This document shows, one piece after another, positions 43,158 through 50,918 of a DNA stretch of 64,000 nt (its first letter is position 1; every line of letters starts with the position of its first letter). Both the position numbers and the translations under genes were made by a program. The DNA comes from JAGVSR01 sp964458265 (lineage in GTDB: Bacteria > Pseudomonadota > Alphaproteobacteria > Rhizobiales > Hyphomicrobiaceae), in assembly GCA_964458265.1 (NCBI GenBank), contig CAYWIF010000016.1, forward strand, positions 4,154 to 68,153, in the 5' to 3' direction. The notes under the pieces were generated by a model. The model was not told the origin of the DNA. It saw nothing but the letters and a program-made list of their open reading frames with translations, and ran no database searches.

Positions 43158-44270
43158 GTGACGCGCCGCTTCTATCTCCGTCCCATTGTGTCGGTTGCCT
43201 ACGATCGCGAGCGGCTCGACGGGGATCGCTCGGGGATGCAGGAGCGTCTGTGCGGGCGGAGCGACCTGGGTTTTGCGGATCTGGAGTTGATCGACGCCGA
43301 GGCACCGGCGGGCGGGCGCGTGCGGCTCATTCCGGCGGACGGCACTTACGGGTTTGCCAATCAGGACTGGTACCATCCGCCGTTTCACGGCGAGGACATG
43401 TGGCAGACCTTCGATCGGCTGGTCGAAGCGCGTCCCGATTACGCCGGGCTGGCGATGGACCGGCCGCGCATCATGGGCATCGTCAACGTCACGCCGGACA
43501 GCTTTTCGGATGGCGGCAGCTTTGCAAACGTTCAGGCGGCAATCGACCACGGTCTGCGGCTCGTCGAGGACGGTGCCGATATTCTCGACATCGGCGGGGA
43601 GAGCACGCGGCCGGGTTCGGACGCGGTGGCTTTGGACGAAGAGCTGCGCCGGGTCTTGCCGGTTCTGGAAGGTTTGCGGGCGCGGACGGACGCTAGAATT
43701 TCCGTCGACACGCGCAAGGCCGAGGTGATGCGCCGCGCGGCAAGTTCGGGCGCGGACATCCTCAACGACGTGTCGGCGCTGACGCATGATCCAGCCTCAC
43801 TTGCAGCGGTGGCCGAGAGCCGCCTGCCGGTCATGCTGATGCACGCGCAGGGCGACCCCAAGACGATGAACGACAATCCGCAGTACAGGGATGTCGTGCT
43901 CGATGTGTTCGATTTTCTGGCTGAACGAATCGCGGCTTGCGAAGACGCGGGCATTGGGCGCGAGAAGATCGTCGCCGATCCGGGTATCGGCTTTGGCAAA
44001 CATCTGCACCACAACGTTGCGGTGCTACAGGCGATGAGCCTCTATCATGGGCTCGGCGTGCCTATTCTGCTCGGCGCGTCGCGCAAGAAGCTGATCGGGC
44101 AGTTGTGCAATGTGGAAGACCCCAAGCAGCGCGTGCCGGGTTCCATCGCGGCGGCGCTGACAGCCGTGGCGCAGGGCGTGCAGATCATTCGCGTACATGA
44201 TGTCGCCGAAACGGTGCAGGCCGTGCGTGTCTGGCAGGCGGCCATGTGGGGGACGGAGACCGGCGTCTGA
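43158..44270 (+). CDS. folP: Dihydropteroate synthase with a long N-terminal extension
   Basis: Encodes 370 residues from GTG. The catalytic TIM-barrel begins near residue 112 with IMGIVNVTPDSFSDGGSF and continues with DILDIGGESTRPGSDAV, ISVDTRKAEVMRRAASSGADILNDVSAL and DPGIGFGKHLHHN; all are pterin- or pABA-binding motifs. It condenses 6-hydroxymethyl-7,8-dihydropterin diphosphate with p-aminobenzoate (EC 2.5.1.15). The first 110 residues (YLRPIVSVAYDRERLDG, GRVRLIPADGTYGFANQDW) form a separate block not found in E. coli FolP. That extension is the unusual part; whether it is an alphaproteobacterial branch feature I cannot tell. Confidence 0.92.
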   Translation: MTRRFYLRPIVSVAYDRERLDGDRSGMQERLCGRSDLGFADLELIDAEAPAGGRVRLIPADGTYGFANQDWYHPPFHGEDMWQTFDRLVEARPDYAGLAMDRPRIMGIVNVTPDSFSDGGSFANVQAAIDHGLRLVEDGADILDIGGESTRPGSDAVALDEELRRVLPVLEGLRARTDARISVDTRKAEVMRRAASSGADILNDVSALTHDPASLAAVAESRLPVMLMHAQGDPKTMNDNPQYRDVVLDVFDFLAERIAACEDAGIGREKIVADPGIGFGKHLHHNVAVLQAMSLYHGLGVPILLGASRKKLIGQLCNVEDPKQRVPGSIAAALTAVAQGVQIIRVHDVAETVQAVRVWQAAMWGTETGV

Positions 44271-44291
44271 GCCGGACCGTCACGGGGCGCT

Positions 44292-44771
44292 TCAGCTCGC
44301 GGCCGCCTTGCGGTTCGCTATGCGATGCAATGCCCCTTCGACAATCGCCGCGCGCAGTTCGTCGGCGGTGAGATCGGCTGCGGGCAGGGCGACGTGCTGG
44401 GCTTTGGCGAGCGACTTGAGATCGTCGATCGATGCAATCTCCTTGAGCTTGTTGGCGAGGCCGTCGCGACCGTCCTTCGTGACCACGACCACCACGCTGA
44501 AGGCGAAGGGATCAAATACCTGATCGGGCGTGGGTGCGGCATCGGACGTGCTTGCCGGCCGGGAGGCGCCAGCCGTTCCCTTTTTGCCCGGTTTGGCTTT
44601 CTTGCCGCGATCGGGAATCGGCAGCCGCACCCGGATTTGGGCGATCTCGCGCTCACACGTTCCAGTCAGGGCTTCGGCGGCCTCCGGGGAGACGCCTTCG
44701 ACCGATCCGATCAGTTCGCGAAAGTATTTTTTCTGGCTGGCTCCGGAGAGCGAGCGGGTGGCCTTACCCAT
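44292..44771 (-). CDS. Small basic/acidic partner protein of an orphan ParA (unknown function)
   Basis: Encodes 159 residues. The N-terminal 50 residues are helical (SGASQKKYFRELIGSVEGVSPEAAEALTG), then a Lys/Gly/Pro-rich linker (DRGKKAKPGKKGTAGASRPAS), a short DPFAFSVVVVVTKDGRDG strand, and a helical end (LKSLAKAQHVALPAADLTADELRAAIVEGALHR) that resembles SAP or Rho-N helix-loop-helix domains. It follows the ParA gene by 9 bp on the same strand. ParA systems that place protein or nucleoid cargo often have a small partner gene next to them, so this is the likely adaptor; no family recognised. Confidence 0.7.
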   Translation of the reverse strand: MGKATRSLSGASQKKYFRELIGSVEGVSPEAAEALTGTCEREIAQIRVRLPIPDRGKKAKPGKKGTAGASRPASTSDAAPTPDQVFDPFAFSVVVVVTKDGRDGLANKLKEIASIDDLKSLAKAQHVALPAADLTADELRAAIVEGALHRIANRKAAAS

Positions 44772-44780
44772 CGACGATCC

Positions 44781-45665
44781 TCACGCCGCTTTCTGCATCT
44801 GCAGACCTTCGGCAATCTCAGCATAGAGCGTGCGCAGCGGTTCGGCACCTGCGCCGTACTTTTCTTCGATCGTCTTACCCTGGGCTTCGAAGTCGAAGGC
44901 GTTGGCGATCGCGTCGGAGTGGGGGATCTGCGCGTTCAACATGGGATGGAGTAGGCCGATTTCCTCAATGAGAAGGCGGTCTTTACCGGTCGGGCGGACG
45001 CCGTTTGCGAGGCAGGCGTAGCGGCGGTCGGAAAGCGGGATTTCGGCGAGGTCGGCCTCGTTGCGCTTCTCCTCGATCAGCAGTGCGATGCGGTCGACGG
45101 CGAGTTGGGAGACGTAATCGGGGCGGAACGGCACGATGACGCGGCCGGCGATCTTGAGAGCGGCCAGCGCAGCAAACGAGAGGCCCGGGGGGCAATCGAG
45201 AATAACGAGGTCGTAGCTTTGCTCGAAACGGCGCAGAAGGCGTTCGAGGCGGCCGCGCACGCGCTGACCGACGACTTCAGGATCCTTCGACTGGCGGGCT
45301 TCCCTGACATAAAGCTCTCCCTGGACGTCTTCGAGCATCAGGGAGCCCGGAAGCAGGGAAATTGCGAGCGGCTTGCCGTTCGCCAGGCGGACGTCGCCGA
45401 CGTTGTGGGCCAGGAAGTCGCGTGGCTCGGGATAGGTTTCGTCGAACAGGTCGAAGAAGTAGTCGGAAATGGTGAGCCCCTTTTTGCGGGCTTGCGACCA
45501 CGCCTCGCCACCCATCAGGATCAGCGAGGCATTGCACTGGCTGTCGAGGTCCATGACCAAAACCCGCATGCCGCCCCACGCCGCGAAGGCGTGCGCCAGC
45601 ATCACGGCGGTTGTGGATTTGCCGACACCGCCCTTGCGGTTGGCGACCGACAGAAAGTGGGCCAT
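44781..45665 (-). CDS. ParA-family ATPase (orphan, no ParB)
   Basis: Encodes 294 residues from the ATG at 45665, which has AAGGGGGAGAC upstream; an extension to 45824 is not supported. The deviant Walker A NRKGGVGKSTTAVMLAHA (residues 9-26) and Walker B DLVILDCPPGLSF are intact, and a VPFRPDYVSQLAVDRI switch-like stretch follows. Such proteins dimerise with ATP on DNA and position chromosomes, plasmids or protein clusters. No ParB or centromere-like repeat is next to it. The small partner gene follows; glmM is divergent 290 bp away. Confidence 0.85.
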   Translation of the reverse strand: MAHFLSVANRKGGVGKSTTAVMLAHAFAAWGGMRVLVMDLDSQCNASLILMGGEAWSQARKKGLTISDYFFDLFDETYPEPRDFLAHNVGDVRLANGKPLAISLLPGSLMLEDVQGELYVREARQSKDPEVVGQRVRGRLERLLRRFEQSYDLVILDCPPGLSFAALAALKIAGRVIVPFRPDYVSQLAVDRIALLIEEKRNEADLAEIPLSDRRYACLANGVRPTGKDRLLIEEIGLLHPMLNAQIPHSDAIANAFDFEAQGKTIEEKYGAGAEPLRTLYAEIAEGLQMQKAA

Positions 45666-45955
45666 GTCTCCCCCTTGTTCATAGCCAACCGCGGGCGCTG
45701 CCCGGGCTGCGAAGAGATTGCTATGATCTGATTCCTTTGGCCGGGTCAGCCGCCAATTCCTGCCGCAAGTCCAGTGGGCTAGATGCATATGCCGCCATGC
45801 GGGGCGGGGCGTTGTAATGTTCAAGTACCCGGTGTGATAGGCGTGATCGCTGCCACTTGGCGACAGGCGGAGGTGGCGCAGCTATATTCGGGTCGCACGG
45901 GATCGGCCGCGCGCTCAACCACGCGTGCTACCGCCAGATGAGGAGCAGACGTTCC

Positions 45956-47308
45956 ATGACGCGCCGCTATTTCGGCACCGACGGTATCCGCGGTCTGGCG
46001 AACACGCACCCCATGACGTCGGAAGTGGCGTTGAAGGTGGGGATGGCTGCCGGCAAGCTCTTTCAAACGGGAAGTCACCGGCACCGCGTGGTGATCGGGA
46101 AAGATACGCGCCTGTCGGGCTATATGCTGGAGGCCGCGCTGATGTCGGGGTTCACATCGGTCGGTGTCGATGTGTTTCTTCTGGGTCCAATGCCGACACC
46201 GGCCGTCGCCATGTTGACGCGGTCGCTCAGGGCAGACATCGGCGTCATGATTTCCGCCTCGCACAACAAGTACGAGGACAACGGAATTAAACTGTTCGAT
46301 CCCGACGGCTATAAGCTTTCCGACGAGATGGAGCTGGCAATTGAGCGCCTGATTGAGGCCGACAGCCGGACGATGCTCGCGTCCGCAGACCGGATCGGCA
46401 GGGCGACGCGGGTGGAGAGCGCGCAGGAACGCTATATCGAATTCGCCAAGCGCACGCTGCCGAAGAATTTGAAGCTGACCGGGCTCAGGATCGTCATCGA
46501 TTGTGCGAACGGCGCGGCTTACAAAGTGGCGCCCGAGGCCCTGTGGGAGTTGGGCGCGGAAGTCATCAAGATCGGGGTGGAGCCCAATGGCCGCAACATC
46601 AACGACAAGTGCGGATCGACGGCGCCGGACCTGCTTGTACATAAGGTGAGGGAGTTCCGCGCGGACATCGGCATCGCGCTCGACGGCGATGCCGACCGGG
46701 TGGTGATCGTCGACGAGAAGGGGCAAATTGTCGACGGTGATCAGCTCATGGCGGTCATCGCGGAAAGCTGGCACCGGCGGGGCAAACTATCGGCCGGCGG
46801 CGTGGTGGCGACGGTGATGAGCAACTTGGGGCTTGAGCGGTATCTGAAGGCGCAGGGCCTTGGACTCGTGCGAACGCCCGTCGGCGACCGCTATGTCGTC
46901 GAACACATGCGCAAGCACGGCTACAACGTGGGCGGCGAGCAGTCGGGCCATATCGTGTTGTCCGACTTCACGACGACTGGCGACGGGCTCGTTTCCGCGC
47001 TGCAGGTGCTCGCTTGTGTCGTGGCGACAGGCAAGCCGGTGTCCGAAGTCTGCGCGCGATTCACGCCGTTACCGCAAGTATTGAAGAATGTGCGTTACAG
47101 CAATGGCAAGCCGCTCGAAGACAAGCGGGTGCGCAAGGCCATCGAAGGCGCGCAGCAGAAGCTCGGCGACAAGGGACGCATCGTCATCAGGCCGTCGGGT
47201 ACGGAACCCGTCATTCGCGTGATGGCCGAGGGCGACGACGAGACGCTCGTCAACGCGGTGGTCGGCGATATCGTCGATGCGGTGAAGGTCGCCGCCCAGG
47301 CCGCCTAG
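45956..47308 (+). CDS. glmM: Phosphoglucosamine mutase
   Basis: Encodes 450 residues from the ATG at 45956, where RRYFGTDGIRGLAN begins. Serine phosphorylated in the active site is Ser102 in ISASHNKYEDNGIKLF. Mg-binding DGDADR, sugar-specificity GGEQSGHIV and the phosphate-binding RPSGTEPVIRVM are intact. It makes glucosamine 1-phosphate for UDP-GlcNAc, hence peptidoglycan and lipopolysaccharide (EC 5.4.2.10). It is 290 bp from the divergent ParA gene; a weak promoter-like TATATT lies at about 45882. A terminator follows. Confidence 0.97.
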   Translation: MTRRYFGTDGIRGLANTHPMTSEVALKVGMAAGKLFQTGSHRHRVVIGKDTRLSGYMLEAALMSGFTSVGVDVFLLGPMPTPAVAMLTRSLRADIGVMISASHNKYEDNGIKLFDPDGYKLSDEMELAIERLIEADSRTMLASADRIGRATRVESAQERYIEFAKRTLPKNLKLTGLRIVIDCANGAAYKVAPEALWELGAEVIKIGVEPNGRNINDKCGSTAPDLLVHKVREFRADIGIALDGDADRVVIVDEKGQIVDGDQLMAVIAESWHRRGKLSAGGVVATVMSNLGLERYLKAQGLGLVRTPVGDRYVVEHMRKHGYNVGGEQSGHIVLSDFTTTGDGLVSALQVLACVVATGKPVSEVCARFTPLPQVLKNVRYSNGKPLEDKRVRKAIEGAQQKLGDKGRIVIRPSGTEPVIRVMAEGDDETLVNAVVGDIVDAVKVAAQAA

Positions 47309-47335
47309 CGGCCTTAACTTTCCGTTTACAAATGC

Positions 47336-47364
47336 ACACCGCTGCCGGTTTGGCGGCGGTGTTT
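47336..47364 (+). terminator. Probable terminator after glmM
   Basis: ACACCGC (47336-47342) pairs with GCGGTGT (47356-47362) around a loop with further pairing, followed only by a TTTC. U-tract is short, so the confidence is moderate. Confidence 0.55.
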
Positions 47365-47380
47365 CATTTCGAGGCGGCGA

Positions 47381-47395
47381 TTAAGTCTCCCTTAA
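47381..47395. promoter_or_regulatory. CtrA-type site upstream of the first barrel gene
   Basis: A perfect TTAA-N7-TTAA (TTAAGTCTCCCTTAA), 89 bp before the ATG of the outer-membrane protein gene, within the intergenic region after glmM. A near-copy, TTAACTTTCCGTTTA (47314-47328), lies further upstream. Confidence 0.5.
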
Positions 47396-47483
47396 GTTAT
47401 ATCCGGCACCTTCACTGCTGAAGGACAGACCATGCCGATTCCGCGAAGTGCGCGGGCACATGGTTTCAGCAGGGAATGCATTG

Positions 47484-48287
47484 ATGATTTCGCGTAAGGC
47501 TCTACTTCTTGGCTGTGCGCTCAGTGTTGCCGGCTCCGGCGCAACGCTTGCGGCCGATCTTTACGGCAACGGCATGAAGGATGCCGCCTATGCTGCGCCG
47601 ATGCCGGTGGGGCCGTCGTGGTACGTTCGTCTCGATGGCGGCTATGCGGTGCATGACGATCCGGAGATGACGGAAATCGGGATCTACGATCTCGTTGACG
47701 AACAGATTGACGACACTTGGACGCTTGGCGGCGGCATCGGCTACTACTTCACGCCGACAATCCGCGGCGACATCACCTACGACCATCGCTTCGAGGCGGA
47801 CGCCAGCGGCACGTTGCTCGATCACTACGCGGCGCTCGACGGCCCACGATCGTTTGGCATCGAAAGCGACGTCGTTCTGTTCAACCTCTATTATGATTTC
47901 AATCGTGCCGGCCGCATCAATCCCTATATCGGCGCCGGGCTCGGCTTTACATTCAACCGCACTACGACGGGCGTCGCGGGCAGCACCTGCGGATGCACGG
48001 GCGAAATCGAGGAAGGCGACAATTTCGATGTCGCCGGAGCGCTGATGGCGGGCTTCTCGGCCAAGTTGCGCGGTGGGCAGACGGTGACGGGCGGCAGTTC
48101 GAAAGACGGGCCGATGGTGGTCGACACCGGCCGCAACCTCTACCTCGATGTCGGTTACAGGTTCTTGTACCTGGGCGGCGTCGCAACGGGTCCGATCGTG
48201 ACGACCGAACCCATTGCCGAAGACCCGACAGTTGAAGACATCCGCGCGCACGAGTTTCGCGTCGGCCTGCGCTACGATCTGCGCTGA
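47484..48287 (+). CDS. Outer-membrane beta-barrel protein 1
   Basis: Encodes 267 residues from the ATG at 47484. A signal peptide ends in GATLAADL. The mature part is a small 8-strand barrel: alternating hydrophobic/polar strands such as SWYVRLDGGYAVHDD, YYFTPTIRGDITYDHRF, IESDVVLFNLYYDFN, INPYIGAGLGFTF and LYLDVGYRFLYL, ending in the terminal HEFRVGLRYDLR. Ends with Arg rather than Phe. It resembles alphaproteobacterial Omp25/31-like porins in being dominated by YDFN...PYIGAGLG. A similar gene follows 300 bp later. Confidence 0.8.
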   Translation: MISRKALLLGCALSVAGSGATLAADLYGNGMKDAAYAAPMPVGPSWYVRLDGGYAVHDDPEMTEIGIYDLVDEQIDDTWTLGGGIGYYFTPTIRGDITYDHRFEADASGTLLDHYAALDGPRSFGIESDVVLFNLYYDFNRAGRINPYIGAGLGFTFNRTTTGVAGSTCGCTGEIEEGDNFDVAGALMAGFSAKLRGGQTVTGGSSKDGPMVVDTGRNLYLDVGYRFLYLGGVATGPIVTTEPIAEDPTVEDIRAHEFRVGLRYDLR

Positions 48288-48587
48288 GCGCGGACTTTAG
48301 AATTGGGCGGGGTTCGCTTCGCCCGTGAGTTGACGACAACGGTGCAGGCTTTGCTTTTTGAGCCTGGACCGTCCCGGTGGAGCCGATGGGCGTTCCGCGT
48401 TCCGGGTCACTACGAGACGATGTTCGTCCTGGTTCCTGTATGCGTCTGGCGGCAGCCCCTCAACCCGGCTGCAGGCCCAGGATGTCTCGACGGTGAACCC
48501 AGAAACACGCGATCCCACGACCTCGCCGGCACTTCATGTTAGCCGGACCGCGGCCTCACCGCGGTTTCGTTGAGGGGATCGAAGACG
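48288..48587. other. Intergenic stretch between the two barrel genes
   Basis: 300 bp without a gene. GGGCG...CGCCC (about 48305-48324) could be a weak terminator for the first barrel gene. No long repeat or RNA-like structure is recognised. Confidence 0.5.
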
Positions 48588-49484
48588 ATGAAGACGAAAC
48601 ACGCGGGCCTGACCCTTGCCATGACGGCAATCATGAGTTCGGCCACGCCCGCCATCGCCGGGGGCGACGTGATCTATACCGGTGTCAAGGATCCCTATGC
48701 CGCGGCGGTGCCTGTCCCGGCTCCGGTGCCCGTTCCGGTCTACGAGCCGGAATACTACGTTCGCTTCGACACCGGTGCGGCGTGGATTTCCAATGGTACT
48801 CTCGAAGAAATCGGGACGCCGATGACAATGCGCGCCATCACTGACATCGAGCCGTTGGAATTCGGAAGCATCGGTGCGGGCAAATACATCACGCCGCGGA
48901 TCCGCGCGGAATTGGCCGTCGATCTGTTTACACGGGCTCAGGTTGATCGTGGGGATGAGACATTTATCCAGCCCATCGTGTTTCCTGACCCCGGCGTCGG
49001 TGCCGACGATCAGGCAGAATATTCGGTGACCCGTCAGGAAGAGATCGAATTTGAGCAAGATACCATCATGCTCAACTTCTACTATGATTTCCGCAATGCG
49101 ACACGGTTCACGCCCTATCTCGGCGCCGGTATCGGTGTTACCTACCGGCAGTTGACGCGCACGTCGTCGGAAACCGCCAACTGCGATTCACTGACAAATC
49201 CCAATGATCCGACGCGAGACTGCGACGACGCTCCCTTTGCTGATCCCGCGGAGATTACCGAAGGCACATCGACGGAGAAGCGCTGGGATCTCGCCGGCGC
49301 ATTGATGGCCGGTGTCGCGATCCAGGTGACTGAGGATATCCTGTGGGACACGGGCTACCGCTACATGTGGCAGAACGGTAGTATCTCAGTCGATAGCCTT
49401 ACCCTTGCCGGGACCAGCCGGGTCGAAATCAAGGATGTCGGCCAGCATCAGTTGCGCACGGGCATTCGCCTTAACCTCAACTGA
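48588..49484 (+). CDS. Outer-membrane beta-barrel protein 2
   Basis: Encodes 298 residues from ATG 48588. A signal peptide ends PAIAGGD. The mature part resembles protein 1: an APVPVPVPVYEPEYYVRFDTGAAW opening, DTIMLNFYYDFRNATRFTPYLGAGIGVTY, and a final GQHQLRTGIRLNLN strand. The middle loops are long and acidic, with several Cys (NCDSLT, DCDDAPF). It shares the YYDFxxxTRF/RINPYxGAG core with the first barrel, so they are paralogs. Neither is a lipoprotein. A terminator follows 30 bp after the stop. Confidence 0.8.
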   Translation: MKTKHAGLTLAMTAIMSSATPAIAGGDVIYTGVKDPYAAAVPVPAPVPVPVYEPEYYVRFDTGAAWISNGTLEEIGTPMTMRAITDIEPLEFGSIGAGKYITPRIRAELAVDLFTRAQVDRGDETFIQPIVFPDPGVGADDQAEYSVTRQEEIEFEQDTIMLNFYYDFRNATRFTPYLGAGIGVTYRQLTRTSSETANCDSLTNPNDPTRDCDDAPFADPAEITEGTSTEKRWDLAGALMAGVAIQVTEDILWDTGYRYMWQNGSISVDSLTLAGTSRVEIKDVGQHQLRTGIRLNLN

Positions 49485-49513
49485 CGCCGGCTTTGAGCGA
49501 AAACCTCTCTTGG

Positions 49514-49545
49514 GGACGGCTTCCGGTGGGAAGCCGTCCTCTTTG
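49514..49545 (+). terminator. Rho-independent terminator after the second barrel gene
   Basis: GGACGGCTTCC (49514-49524) and GGAAGCCGTCC (49529-49539) form an 11-bp perfect stem with a four-base loop, followed by TCTTTG. Strong. Confidence 0.85.
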
Positions 49546-49636
49546 CTATTTGGCGTGATTGACGCGGCGGAGCAGGCAGGCCACTGTTCCTGCGGCATCC
49601 GGGAGGACCGGGCGTCTTCCAGCAGATCCAAGAGCG

Positions 49637-50803
49637 ATGTCCGGTCTCGCCAAACCGCCGATCAAACCCGCACGCCCGTTCTTTTCGAGCGGGCCGTGCG
49701 CGAAGCCGCCCGGTTGGTCGCCGCTGTGGCTCGACGGTGCGCTTACGGGACGGTCGCACCGGTCGGAGCAAGGCAGCGCGGCGTTGGCTGACCTGATCAG
49801 TGCTTTGCACCGACTGTTGGTATTGCCGCAAGACTACAAGCTCGCGATCGTGCCGGGATCGGATACCGGCGCGTTCGAAATGGCGTTGTGGTCGCTGCTG
49901 GGTGAGCGGGGCACCGATGTTTTCGCGTGGGACGTCTTTGGGCGGAGCTGGGTCCGCGATGTCATCGGCGAGTTGAAACTGGCGAACGTGACCGTCCACG
50001 AGGCGCCATTCGGGCGCCTGCCGGATCTGAGCCTGGCCGATGCGCGGCGTGACATCGTGTTTACTGCGAATGGAACGACATCCGGCGTCCGCGTGCCGGA
50101 TTTCGACTGGATTGCCAATGACCGGGACGGCTTGACGCTTTGCGACGCCACGTCCGCAGTGCTGGCGCAGGACATCGACTGGCGAAAGCTCGATGTGACG
50201 ACATTCTCATGGCAGAAGTGCCTCGGCGGTGAAGCCGCGCACGGCGTGCTCATACTTTCACCGCGAGCGGTGGAAAGAGCTGTCCGTTACATTCCGCCGT
50301 GGCCGGTACCGAAGCTCTTCCGGTTTGCGCGACCAGGTGCGCTGGATGATGCGCTGTTTGAAGGTCAGACGATCAACACGCCTTCGATGCTGTGCGTTGA
50401 AGATTGCGCGCGTTCTGTCGCGTGGGCGATGACAGCCGGCGGCTTGAAGACGATGCAGGCACGCGCCGAGAGGAATTCGAGAATCGTCCGGGAGTGGATG
50501 GCGCGAAGTGACTGGGCGTTCGATCCGGTCGCGGACGCGGCGACGCATTCCCTGACTTCGGTCGTGATCGGCATTTCCGATCCAGCCTTCCAATGCCTAG
50601 ACGAGACGGGACAACGCCGGTTGATCGGCGCGGTCGCGGCGCGCCTGGAAGGTGAGGGCGCCGCGTTCGACATAGCGGGCCATCGTGGCGCGCCGCCCGG
50701 ACTACGCATTTGGACGGGTCCGACGGTCGACACTCAGGATGTGACCGCGGTTCTCCCGTGGCTCGACTGGGCCTATCACTCTGTGCTTGCCGAGGCGTCA
50801 TGA
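49637..50803 (+). CDS. serC: Phosphoserine aminotransferase (SerC, alphaproteobacterial type)
   Basis: Encodes 388 residues from the ATG at 49637. Class V PLP aminotransferase of the SerC branch found in alphaproteobacteria: KPARPFFSSGPCAKPPGWS at the N-terminus, IVPGSDTGAFEMALWSLLG, VFTANGTTSGVRVP, LCDATSAVLAQDIDW and the PLP lysine Lys194 in FSWQKCLGGEAAHG. It forms 3-phosphoserine (EC 2.6.1.52). Usually serA lies next to it in relatives; here the following gene is an unrelated DUF4139 protein, so serC stands alone in this window. Confidence 0.92.
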   Translation: MSGLAKPPIKPARPFFSSGPCAKPPGWSPLWLDGALTGRSHRSEQGSAALADLISALHRLLVLPQDYKLAIVPGSDTGAFEMALWSLLGERGTDVFAWDVFGRSWVRDVIGELKLANVTVHEAPFGRLPDLSLADARRDIVFTANGTTSGVRVPDFDWIANDRDGLTLCDATSAVLAQDIDWRKLDVTTFSWQKCLGGEAAHGVLILSPRAVERAVRYIPPWPVPKLFRFARPGALDDALFEGQTINTPSMLCVEDCARSVAWAMTAGGLKTMQARAERNSRIVREWMARSDWAFDPVADAATHSLTSVVIGISDPAFQCLDETGQRRLIGAVAARLEGEGAAFDIAGHRGAPPGLRIWTGPTVDTQDVTAVLPWLDWAYHSVLAEAS

Positions 50804-50918
50804 TGCGGTTGGCTGACAGCCATAATTCGGACGCCTTGCGGCCGCTTCTGCCGACCCAAGGATGACCAGTGTCAGGCCGTCGAACGGTCAGCCGTCAACG
50901 TCGAATAAGGCTTCTCTC

